Shown in pieces: positions 1 through 5,458 of a stretch of DNA of 5,578 bases. The stretch is from positions 1-5,578 of the forward strand of contig DASXTQ010000118.1 in the NCBI GenBank assembly GCA_036505295.1, given 5' to 3'. A model generated the notes under the pieces. It saw only the letters and a list, made by a program, of their open reading frames with translations. It was not told the origin of the DNA and did no database searches. The position numbers and the translations under genes are program-made. The stretch comes from WS-7 sp036505295 (GTDB lineage: Bacteria; Eisenbacteria; RBG-16-71-46; SZUA-252). Position 1 is the first letter of the stretch. Each line of letters begins with the position of its first letter.

Positions 1-508
1 CATCCGCAAGGAAGCGGCCTCGAGCATCGGCTACTTCTGGAGCGAGAGCTACGGGCAGATCTATCCCGCGCTCCGCGAGCTCCAAGCCCGCGGCCTCGCA
101 AAGCGCCGTGCCGATCGGCGCGCCGGGCATCGCGACCGCCAAGTCTACGAGATCACCGAGCGAGGGAGGGGGGCGTTGCGCCTCTGGCGATCCGAGCCTC
201 CCCGTGCGACGGCGCTGCGGAATGAACTCTTACTGAAGCTATTTTTTGGCGACCGAAGCTCCGTGGGGCACGAGGTCGACTGGATCGAGCAGCTCATCCG
301 CGAGGAATCCGAAGCCCAGCGCGAGTACCGCCGCATCCGGCGGCAGATCATGAAGGAGCAGCGCGACCACCCGAGCCTTCCCTTCTGGCTCATCACGCTG
401 AGCTACGGCCAGCACCGTTCTCGCGCCGTGCTCCGGTGGTGTCGCGAAACACTGAATGCGCTCCGCGCCGTCGAAGGCGGAGCCGCGAGAAGAGGTTCCG
501 CACCATGA
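1..508 (+). CDS. PadR-family transcriptional regulator, 5' end missing
   Basis: The reading frame is open from base 2 to a TGA at 506-508 and gives 168 residues with no start, so the gene is cut by the window edge. The first residues match the end of the PadR winged-helix DNA-binding domain: the recognition-helix stretch FWSESYGQIYPALRELQARGL, then a basic wing and VYEITERGRGAL, where the wing strand leads into the next helix. Roughly 20-25 N-terminal residues are probably absent. The C-terminal half (RNELLLKLFFG, then a long charged helical stretch with REESEAQREYRRIRRQ) fits the helical dimerisation domain of the longer PadR (Vir_act_alpha_C-type) members. PadR proteins are usually dimeric repressors, often controlling a neighbouring membrane-protein gene and themselves. 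The stop overlaps the start of the downstream CPBP gene, so the two are very likely co-transcribed and translationally coupled. The inducer and operator cannot be seen because the promoter lies outside the window. Confidence 0.93.
   Translation, partial: IRKEAASSIGYFWSESYGQIYPALRELQARGLAKRRADRRAGHRDRQVYEITERGRGALRLWRSEPPRATALRNELLLKLFFGDRSSVGHEVDWIEQLIREESEAQREYRRIRRQIMKEQRDHPSLPFWLITLSYGQHRSRAVLRWCRETLNALRAVEGGAARRGSAP
487..495 (+). promoter_or_regulatory. Ribosome binding site of the CPBP gene
   Basis: GAGAAGAGG lies nine bases before the ATG at 505, inside the last codons of the PadR gene. Together with the ATGA overlap it decides the start of the membrane protease and suggests re-initiation by ribosomes finishing PadR. 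Confidence 0.6.
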
Positions 509-1251
509 ACGAAGACGCCGTATCCACCTCGCCCGCGGGCCCTCCCGCCCACGCTGCGGACCGCCGTCTCATCGCCCCGCTCTGGCACACGGGCGTGCTC
601 CTTGCCGTGCTCCTGGCGCTCACCGCCTACGGAGTTTACGTCCAGAGCATCGCGCGCCACGGTACTCAGCTCGTGGAGCACCGCGGCTCGGCGCTGCCGA
701 TCTACCTCTCCCTCATCGCATTCGAATGGGGGTTGCTGCGATTCGTCACGGCGGCCGGGCTCCGGAGAACCGGAACGCGGCTTCGCGATCTCATCGGCGA
801 TAGGTGGGCGAGCTGGAAGGACGTGCTACGGGACATCGCGATCGCGCTGGCCGTTTGGGCCGTGTGGACCGCTGCGGAGGCCCTTGTCGGTCAAATGCTG
901 GGGAAGGACAGCGCGAAGGATATCAGCTCCCTTCTCCCGCGGGATCCGCTCGAAATCGCGGTTTGGGTCGCGCTGTCGCTGACGGCCGGCTTCTGCGAGG
1001 AGGCGGTCTTCCGCGGATATCTCCAGAAACAAATCCAAGCGCTGACGGGAAGCGCGCTCGTCGCGGTTCTCGCGCAGGCCGTGATCTTCGGCGTGTCGCA
1101 CGGGTATCAGGGCCTCAGGAACGTGATCGCCATCACCGCGTTCGGCGCCCTGTTCGGCGCGCTCGCGGTGTGGCGGCGAAGCCTCAGGCCGGGCATAATC
1201 CTACATGCGTGGACCGATGTCTTTAGTGGGATTTTCGCGAGGCGGATCTAG
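505..1251 (+). CDS. CPBP-family intramembrane protease (CAAX-protease-like)
   Basis: This encodes a 248-residue polytopic membrane protein. All signature motifs of the CPBP/Abi family (Rce1-like CAAX proteases and bacteriocin-immunity proteins) are present: motif 1 EEAVFR (E165, E166, R170), motif 2 FGVSH (F195, H199) and motif 3 HAWTD (H234, D238). The catalytic set therefore looks complete. Hydrophobic stretches at about 28-49, 64-84, 108-128, 150-163, 182-198 and 204-223 give around six membrane segments, and the N-terminus is short and polar. The ATG at 505 is chosen because it forms an ATGA overlap with the PadR stop and has a purine-rich GAGAAGAGG (487-495) nine bases upstream. An upstream in-frame GTG at 436 would add 23 arginine-rich residues lying inside the PadR gene, which is unlikely. 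In Rce1 the family cleaves prenylated proteins, but most bacterial members have no known substrate, so the substrate here is unknown. Control by the adjacent PadR is inferred from the overlap. Confidence 0.95.
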   Translation: MNEDAVSTSPAGPPAHAADRRLIAPLWHTGVLLAVLLALTAYGVYVQSIARHGTQLVEHRGSALPIYLSLIAFEWGLLRFVTAAGLRRTGTRLRDLIGDRWASWKDVLRDIAIALAVWAVWTAAEALVGQMLGKDSAKDISSLLPRDPLEIAVWVALSLTAGFCEEAVFRGYLQKQIQALTGSALVAVLAQAVIFGVSHGYQGLRNVIAITAFGALFGALAVWRRSLRPGIILHAWTDVFSGIFARRI

Positions 1252-1270
1252 CGGGGTAGAGGGGTTCGCC
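1252..1270. other. Convergent 19-base gap, no clear terminator
   Basis: The CPBP stop (TAG, 1249-1251) and the kinase-propeller stop (TAG on the - strand, 1273-1271) face each other across 19 bases. A very short hairpin (GGGG, TTCG loop, CCCT) is possible at the edge of the gap, but it is only four pairs with one G-T and no T tract. Transcripts from the two sides probably overlap or stop by a Rho-dependent route. Confidence 0.5.
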
Positions 1271-1993
1271 CTATTTCTTCGGCGCGGCGAAGCGCTGCTT
1301 CAGCTCCTCGAAGAAATTCAACGTGATGTCGAACCGTGTGATCTCGTCCTCGCTCTCCGCCTTCTGGATGCCGAGAAGGCTCCCGTCGGGGAGAATGTCG
1401 AACAGATTGTCTGCGGCGATCCGCAACGCGTCGAGGTCCCACGCAAACGAAGGCGCCGACGCAGTAAGCTCTGGCTTCGTCGCGATCGAGACCGACAAGA
1501 TCTTGTTTTGCGGCGTGCGGTAGTAGAGCCGTCGACCATCGCGACTCCATCTAGGGTGTTCCCCTCCGCTCTCCGAAACCACGAGCGGGTCCCCGGCCGG
1601 CGCGTTCGAGCCCCATCCACACACGTAGACCTCGCGCCTTCCCGTCTCGTCCGATACGAACGCGATGGACCGCCCATCCGGCGCGAAGCTTCCCCCGCCG
1701 TACTCGGCGCCACCCTCGAAGAGCGGAGGCGGCCTGGGCGGCAGCTCCTGCGAGGCCGCAGCCAAAGCCGACCCGGGAATGCTGGCGAGCTGCTGCTTTT
1801 CTGTGACTCTCATGGAAACCAAGATATGCGATCCATCCGGGGACCAGGACAAGGGGGCGAGGCCGTATTCAGGCCCAGTACGGAAGACGAGCCTCGGCGA
1901 GGCTGTTCCACCGGCCGATGCCACGTAAATGCCATCGGCGTCCGCTCGGGCTATCTGGGCATATGCGATCCGCGAACCGTCCGGGGACCAGCA
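1271..1993 (-). CDS. C-terminal propeller part of the same kinase, in the shifted frame
   Basis: This is the remainder of the kinase-propeller, displaced by one frame. From the codon at 1993-1991 it adds 240 residues (restored numbering 725-964) with classic TolB-like repeat signatures: CWSPDGSRIAYAQ (725), WSPDGSHILVS (774), FAPDGRSIAFVSD (827), WSRDGRRLYYRT (873) and LPDGSLLGIQ (925). The tail LNFFEELKQRF close to the stop matches, from memory, the usual ending (LNWFEELK-type) of this kinase-TolB family, so the 3' end is complete. The frame is open upstream to about 2218, but those residues are basic and out of character. The preceding kinase frame encodes proper propeller sequence there, so the junction is placed at the G4 run. 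This part has no credible start, ribosome site or signal peptide of its own and is very unlikely to be an independent gene. If the shift is real, the receptor loses several blades and the propeller would not close. Confidence 0.9.
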   Translation of the reverse strand, partial: CWSPDGSRIAYAQIARADADGIYVASAGGTASPRLVFRTGPEYGLAPLSWSPDGSHILVSMRVTEKQQLASIPGSALAAASQELPPRPPPLFEGGAEYGGGSFAPDGRSIAFVSDETGRREVYVCGWGSNAPAGDPLVVSESGGEHPRWSRDGRRLYYRTPQNKILSVSIATKPELTASAPSFAWDLDALRIAADNLFDILPDGSLLGIQKAESEDEITRFDITLNFFEELKQRFAAPKK

Positions 1994-4164
1994 GGGGTGT
2001 CGCAATCGGCGTCCGGCAACGCGATCACGCGTCTCGAGACGCGCCGCCCCCGCTCCGAAACCCAAATCTCGTACAGCGGTTTGGTGTTCGAGATCACGCC
2101 GGCGAAACGATTCCCGCTGGGTGACACGGCCATCCAGCTTTCGAACGCCTGTCTTTCCCCGGACCACTCGGACACCGTGCCGCCGGGGCCCACGATCACC
2201 GCGTGGCGGTCCACCCACCCCGCGCCCCCGGGTGCGATCTGCAGGGTCCCGTTCTGGGATAGGCTGAACGTGGCATTCATCCAGTCCGCCCCGACGCGCA
2301 GCCCGTCCATGACGGGCTGCGGTTCCCCGGTGACCGCGAGCTTGTTGAGGTCGAAGGGCGCGGCATAGAGGACGTCACGGCGCGCGAACAAGACGTGTCC
2401 GGTCGGCGCGTAACGTGGGCTGCCGCCGTCCGGGAAAAGGATCCGAGTCTTCCCGGTCTTCAGATCGACGATGCCGATGCCCTGATGATATCCGCCTCGC
2501 TCGTAGAACGTCGCCTGCAGAAACGCCGCCCGATTGCCCGGCAGGAGCCCGGTGAAGAAGAAAGAGGCGGTGGAGTCCGGCACGTCGAACTTCTGGGCTT
2601 TCGACGGTGGCTCACCGCCCAGGGAGACGCGCACGAAGCTCTTCCCCCGGTCGGCGGCCACGATCAGGTCACCGGAAGGAAGCCATACGGTAGCGCCCCC
2701 CCAGTCATCTCGCCAGTCGGCGACCGGGACCGGCGGCGCGCTTCCGTCCAGGGGCACCTTGAAGAGCCGGGCCTGCGCCGTGCGCTCGGAGATCGGCGCG
2801 GCGAAGACAACCCAGCGACCATCGGGACTGAAACCGAATCCCATGGCACCTTCGGTGCCGCGAATCGGCTCGAACGAGGTCTTGTCGAAGGGCCGGGTGT
2901 AAATCCGAGGACGGGGCTGACCGGCCCCAGTCGCACCCGCGCCCGGGGTGGCTACTCCGGATACGGTACGCGGCTGAGCGATCAGCACTTCCATGCGCCC
3001 GTCCGGGGTGAGATTCGCATCCTGGGCCTTGAGATCGGGCGGAATCGGAAGGGACAGGCGCGTCACCGCATGGTCCGTGCGGCGCATGCTCGACGCGATA
3101 TCGCCGGCGCCTCCCCAAAGCTTGACCCCAAGCGCCGCGCCGAGCGCGAGCCCGATGCCGAAAAGGATACCGCCGCGGCCCTCGAAGAGCCGTTGCACGC
3201 GAGACGGAGGCTTGGGCAAGGCCGCGGGCTCCGCGGGGGCGGCGTATGCGCCCGCGACCGCCCCGTGCTGCTCCAGCACGAGCCGTGCCTCACCGATGTC
3301 GCGGAGGCGCTTTCTTGGATCCTTCTCGAGGCAGCGCTTGAGCAGCTCACGGATGCGCGCGGGCGTCGTCTTCGGGAGCCGGGTCCATTCCACGTCGCGC
3401 TCGAGAATCCTCGCGATCGTGTCGCTGACCGTCTCCCCCTCGAACGCGCGCTTCCCGGTGAGACACTCGTAGAGCACGCACCCGAAAGACCAGATGTCGG
3501 TGCGGCGATCGACAGCCTTCCCGCGCGCCTGCTCGGGCGAGAGATACGCCGCGGTGCCGAGGATCACGCCCGGAATCGTCGCGGGCGAGTGGGCCGTGGG
3601 CGACTGTGGGAGCACCGGGGACTCGGTGAGGGTAGGCGAGTTGGCGTTGAGGTCGCGATCGTCCGCGGCCACCTTCCCTTTCGCGAGCCCGAAATCGAGA
3701 ACCTTCACGTGATCGCCGGGCGTGATCATCACGTTCCCGGGCTTCAAGTCGCGGTGGATCACCCCGTTTTCGTGAGCCGCCTCGACCCCCGCCGCGATCT
3801 GGAGACAGATTTCTTGAGTCTCCGCGAGCGGGAGTGGCCCGCGAACGAGCCGCGCTGCGAGCGTTTCCCCCTCGACGTGCTCGAGCGCGAGATACCGTCG
3901 CCCGCCGCTCTCTTCCACCCCATAAATCCCCGCGATGTTCGGATGATTGAGCGAAGCGAGCGTTTTCGCTTCGCGCTCGAAGCGTGCAAGCCGATCGGGA
4001 TCGGCGGCAACGTCGTCCGGCAACGCCTTGATGGCGGCCGCGCGGTCGAGCCTGCTATCCCGGGCGAGGTAAACGATCCCCATGCCACCGCGGGCGAGCT
4101 CGCGCTCGATGCGGTAGGGGCCGACCTGGGCGGGGATACCCGCGCCCGTGGGTGCGGGGCTCAA
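1951..4164 (-). CDS. Ser/Thr protein kinase with membrane anchor and propeller, frameshifted N-terminal part
   Basis: This is a PknB-like (Hanks-type) receptor kinase. The kinase domain spans about residues 17-298: glycine loop ARGGMG (24-29), ATP lysine K46 in AAIK, helix-C glutamate E65, catalytic HRDLKPGN (137-144), DFG (157-159), SPE (209-211) and DIWSFG (223-228). All catalytic residues are present. A Ser/Thr/Pro-rich insert (about 163-200) lengthens the activation segment and is a likely autophosphorylation site. An Ala/Pro linker leads to one membrane helix (331-350), then an outside domain of TolB/WD40-like repeats such as FSPDGRWVVF (445-454), YAPTGHVLF and VSPSGNRFAG. The start is TTG at 4164, in a TTGA overlap with the DinB-like gene, with GAGAAG nine bases upstream. 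No other plausible start lies before the glycine loop. The frame holds to T723. A missing base near 1994-1997 then gives 14 spurious residues and a stop at 1951, while the true protein continues in the next frame to 1271, about 964 residues in all. Ligand and targets are unknown. Confidence 0.94.
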   Translation of the reverse strand: MSPAPTGAGIPAQVGPYRIERELARGGMGIVYLARDSRLDRAAAIKALPDDVAADPDRLARFEREAKTLASLNHPNIAGIYGVEESGGRRYLALEHVEGETLAARLVRGPLPLAETQEICLQIAAGVEAAHENGVIHRDLKPGNVMITPGDHVKVLDFGLAKGKVAADDRDLNANSPTLTESPVLPQSPTAHSPATIPGVILGTAAYLSPEQARGKAVDRRTDIWSFGCVLYECLTGKRAFEGETVSDTIARILERDVEWTRLPKTTPARIRELLKRCLEKDPRKRLRDIGEARLVLEQHGAVAGAYAAPAEPAALPKPPSRVQRLFEGRGGILFGIGLALGAALGVKLWGGAGDIASSMRRTDHAVTRLSLPIPPDLKAQDANLTPDGRMEVLIAQPRTVSGVATPGAGATGAGQPRPRIYTRPFDKTSFEPIRGTEGAMGFGFSPDGRWVVFAAPISERTAQARLFKVPLDGSAPPVPVADWRDDWGGATVWLPSGDLIVAADRGKSFVRVSLGGEPPSKAQKFDVPDSTASFFFTGLLPGNRAAFLQATFYERGGYHQGIGIVDLKTGKTRILFPDGGSPRYAPTGHVLFARRDVLYAAPFDLNKLAVTGEPQPVMDGLRVGADWMNATFSLSQNGTLQIAPGGAGWVDRHAVIVGPGGTVSEWSGERQAFESWMAVSPSGNRFAGVISNTKPLYEIWVSERGRRVSRRVIALPDADCDTPAGPRTVRGSHMPR
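1994..1997 (-). other. Frameshift site in the kinase-propeller (C4 run on the coding strand)
   Basis: On the coding strand, kinase codons read GAC ACC CC and the propeller signature resumes with TGC TGG TCC CCG GAC GGT (CWSPDG). Adding one C to the C4 run gives D-T-P-C-W-S-P-D-G with no other change. No canonical X-XXY-YYZ slippery heptamer is present, so programmed frameshifting is not suggested. Confidence 0.88.
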
Positions 4165-4679
4165 TCGAACTCGCTTCTCGCGGGCGGCGGGGACTGCTCG
4201 GGGCCCACGCGGCCGATCTGGATGTCGGCCCGCGAATAGTTTTCGCCTCGCACGTGGGAGCCCGCGAGCCGGCGCAGCATCGTGATCTGCCCCGTGTGGT
4301 TCAGCGAGTCCGCGATCGCGCCCTGGAACATCCGCTCGGCCGGTTTGTGGAGCGGCTCCTTCGAGGCCAGGTAATCATCGAACGCCTTGAGCGCCGCGAA
4401 AAAGCGCTTCACCTCGCGGTCCCAGGGAAGCGGGGTCGCGCTGTGCCACGCCTCCTCCCCCTTCGCCTGCGAAAGCGCCCAGTCGAGCAGATCGCCGATG
4501 TGCGCGAGGATCTCGATCGGCGTGCGCGTGGTCGGCCCCGCCTTGAAATCCGCAAACGACGCCGGCGCGCCGCGCACCGCCTTCCCGCAGCGATAGGCTA
4601 GCGTCGCCACCGCGTGACGAAGGAATGTGCGGGCATCGTCGGGGGCCGTAGATTTGGCAGCCGGTTTCTTGGCGCTCAC
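4161..4679 (-). CDS. DinB-like four-helix-bundle protein
   Basis: The product is a 172-residue soluble, mainly helical protein resembling the DinB/YfiT superfamily, whose members bind a metal through histidines on a four-helix bundle. Some act as thiol-dependent (bacillithiol or mycothiol) transferases. Visible family features are the first-histidine helix EILAHIGDLLDWAL (H60) and the last helix SLNHTGQITMLRRLAG (H128). The second of the three usual histidines is not obvious: D124 lies about where it is often found, so metal binding is uncertain. The Lys/Ala/Ser/Pro-rich first 12 residues look like a flexible tail. The start is GTG at 4679, whose TG belongs to the TGA stop of the upstream gene (GTGA overlap), and the stop overlaps the kinase TTG start. 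Both junctions imply coupled translation. The substrate is unknown; an adaptor or modifying role with the neighbouring kinase is possible but is only an inference from position. Confidence 0.85.
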   Translation of the reverse strand: MSAKKPAAKSTAPDDARTFLRHAVATLAYRCGKAVRGAPASFADFKAGPTTRTPIEILAHIGDLLDWALSQAKGEEAWHSATPLPWDREVKRFFAALKAFDDYLASKEPLHKPAERMFQGAIADSLNHTGQITMLRRLAGSHVRGENYSRADIQIGRVGPEQSPPPARSEFD

Positions 4680-5038
4680 GGCTTCCCGCCCTGTTCGCCC
4701 AGCACGTGCGGGATCTGCCGCGATGCTTCGGGCGTAAACTGCAATAGGGCTCGAAACGCCTGCGCGTGTGCCGAAGGCTGATCCAGAGGTTCCAGGAAGA
4801 GCTGCGCCACCAGGTCGCGCCAGCGAAGGAGCTCCCGCCGTAGACCCCGGCGCGCGTGAGCCTCGATCGTGAGATCGGTTAAGAAGAGGGCTCTCTCGTA
4901 CGCGTTCGCGCGCCGCTCCCGATCCTCGGGATTCGGAAGTTTCCCGGCACGGTTCATTTCGTTCCCAATCATCAGTATTTGCTGGTCCAGCGTGAACGAG
5001 GCCCAGCGCTCGAGGGTGAGGCCGGCGTGTTGCGTCAT
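4676..5038 (-). CDS. Uncharacterised 120-residue helical protein
   Basis: I do not recognise a named family. The protein is short, probably cytoplasmic and nearly all helix. A first amphipathic helix carries W12, F15 and the stretch DQQILMIGNEMNRAG (18-32). A charged turn (NPEDRERR) follows, then a helix YERALFLTDLTIEA (47-60), then RELLRWRDLVAQLF (68-81). The tail is Pro/Gly-containing, with no signal peptide and no membrane segment. The regular spacing of Arg, Glu and Leu suggests a helical bundle that may dimerise or bind a partner. ATG 5038 is preferred because a strong GGAGAGGGAGAG sits eight bases upstream. The longer open frame back to 5260 merely shadows the DUF5674 gene. The ATG overlaps the stop of the restored DUF5674 frame (ATGA), and the 3' end overlaps the DinB-like gene (GTGA). 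The pairing with DUF5674 raises the possibility of a two-protein module. Function is unknown. Confidence 0.85.
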   Translation of the reverse strand: MTQHAGLTLERWASFTLDQQILMIGNEMNRAGKLPNPEDRERRANAYERALFLTDLTIEAHARRGLRRELLRWRDLVAQLFLEPLDQPSAHAQAFRALLQFTPEASRQIPHVLGEQGGKP

Positions 5039-5318
5039 CCGAGCGGCTCTCCCTCTCCGATGAGCGCGAAGGTCAGGCTCCGCATACACCCTTCCGGGCC
5101 ACGTCCTGGGTAGTAATTCGCGCCCCACAAGTCCCGAGAATTGCTCCGGACTCGAGAAGTGCCCCCTCGGCGTCGGCGTGGAACTCGCCACCGATCGCGA
5201 TGGCGCCCCGCTCAACGTCGACGACATACTTGACCATGTTGCCGAACGACTCGCGAACAAGCCGTTCCAAAAGGTCGGGGGCGATTCGCTGGCTAATGAT
5301 GTGAATGTCGCTCGGCAT
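5035..5318 (-). CDS. DUF5674-family protein, broken by a one-base frameshift
   Basis: As sequenced, the frame from ATG 5318 keeps family character for 57 residues: IIxxRI at the start, MVKYVVDVERG (28-38), then IGGEFHADAEGALLES (42-57). It then turns into unrelated sequence and stops at 5073. The neighbouring frame continues with SNSRDLWGANYYP (59-71), the next conserved block of DUF5674. Adding one base at 5146-5147 gives LLESGSNSRDLWGANYYP and a 94-residue product ending at TGA 5037-5035, in an ATGA overlap with the next gene. The conserved E-x-H-A-D-x-E core (E45, H47, D49, E51) looks like a possible metal or active site, but the family has no established function as far as I know. Past YYP the tail is short and lacks the INIRP-type block I expect from the family, so it may be truncated or carry a second error. 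Starts at 5351 (ATG) or 5369 (GTG) are possible but have no ribosome site and add non-family residues. Confidence 0.82.
5047..5058 (-). promoter_or_regulatory. Strong ribosome binding site of the 120-residue gene
   Basis: The coding strand reads GGAGAGGGAGAG, eight bases before the ATG at 5038. It is the most Shine-Dalgarno-like purine run seen in the four-gene chain and decides the start against the longer open frame. It lies within the end of the restored DUF5674 frame, so this gene could be translated both by coupling and by direct initiation. Confidence 0.7.
5146..5147 (-). other. Frameshift site in the DUF5674 gene
   Basis: The coding strand reads GAG TCC GG, then AGC AAT TCT CGG GAC TTG TGG in the new frame. 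One additional base (most simply a G, giving GGG) yields E-S-G-S-N-S-R-D-L-W and joins two conserved family blocks. The shift has the same direction and size as the one in the kinase gene. Confidence 0.82.
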
Positions 5319-5458
5319 CACGGTGTCTTCAAGACGTCCGTCCGTCCCCATACCCGCGGAGAATAGCACGGGGGCAGAATTGTGGCGCGCGGGAGCGGTG
5401 GTTCTTTATCATGGCTGTCGGGGGAGGGGCGGCGGGTACCACCACGAAAGGATCCTCC
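5319..5458. promoter_or_regulatory. Divergent intergenic region, presumed promoters both ways
   Basis: About 140 bases separate the DUF5674 start (- strand) from the dehydrogenase start (+ strand), so the promoters of the four-gene chain and of the dehydrogenase should both lie here. The most AT-rich patch is around 5401-5412 (TTCTTTATCAT). On the + strand, TTGTGG (5380-5385) followed 17 bases later by TCTTTA (5403-5408) could be a poor sigma-70-type pair, but the match is weak. No clear operator palindrome or riboswitch is visible. G-rich runs occur at 5370-5374 and 5420-5429. Confidence 0.4.
5446..5452 (+). promoter_or_regulatory. Ribosome binding site of the dehydrogenase
   Basis: GAAAGGA stands six bases before the ATG at 5459. 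This supports that start over an in-frame ATG at 5411, which would prepend 16 Gly/Thr/Ser-rich residues. Confidence 0.65.

Noticed and set aside
1254..1275. Possible bidirectional terminator hairpin between the convergent genes
   Set aside because: The stem is only about four pairs with one G-T and no T tract, too weak to call.
1990..2000. Programmed ribosomal frameshifting to fuse kinase and propeller
   Set aside because: There is no slippery heptamer and no obvious downstream structure, and this kinase-TolB family is normally one continuous frame. A missing base is simpler.
1205..2368. Long + strand open frame (387 codons) opposite the kinase C-terminal part
   Set aside because: It is antisense to clear propeller repeats, very rich in Arg/Pro/Ser, has no recognisable domain and begins inside the CPBP gene. 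It is a high-GC shadow frame.
2395..4239. Very long + strand open frame (614 codons) opposite the kinase
   Set aside because: It mirrors the codon bias of the kinase on the other strand. The translation is Arg/Glu/Asp-rich with no motif, and the - strand kinase has all catalytic residues.
5039..5260. Upstream extension of the 120-residue gene to 5260
   Set aside because: The added 74 residues overlap the DUF5674 gene in another frame and are Ser/Arg/Pro-rich. A strong ribosome site supports the start at 5038.
5397..5443. GGTGGT / ACCACC inverted pair in the dehydrogenase leader
   Set aside because: Six pairs with a 35-base loop are expected by chance in GC-rich DNA, and nothing else supports a regulatory fold.
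5411..5458. Earlier in-frame ATG (5411) for the dehydrogenase
   Set aside because: It adds a Gly/Thr/Ser-rich leader not expected in SDRs and lacks a ribosome site, while GAAAGGA precedes 5459.
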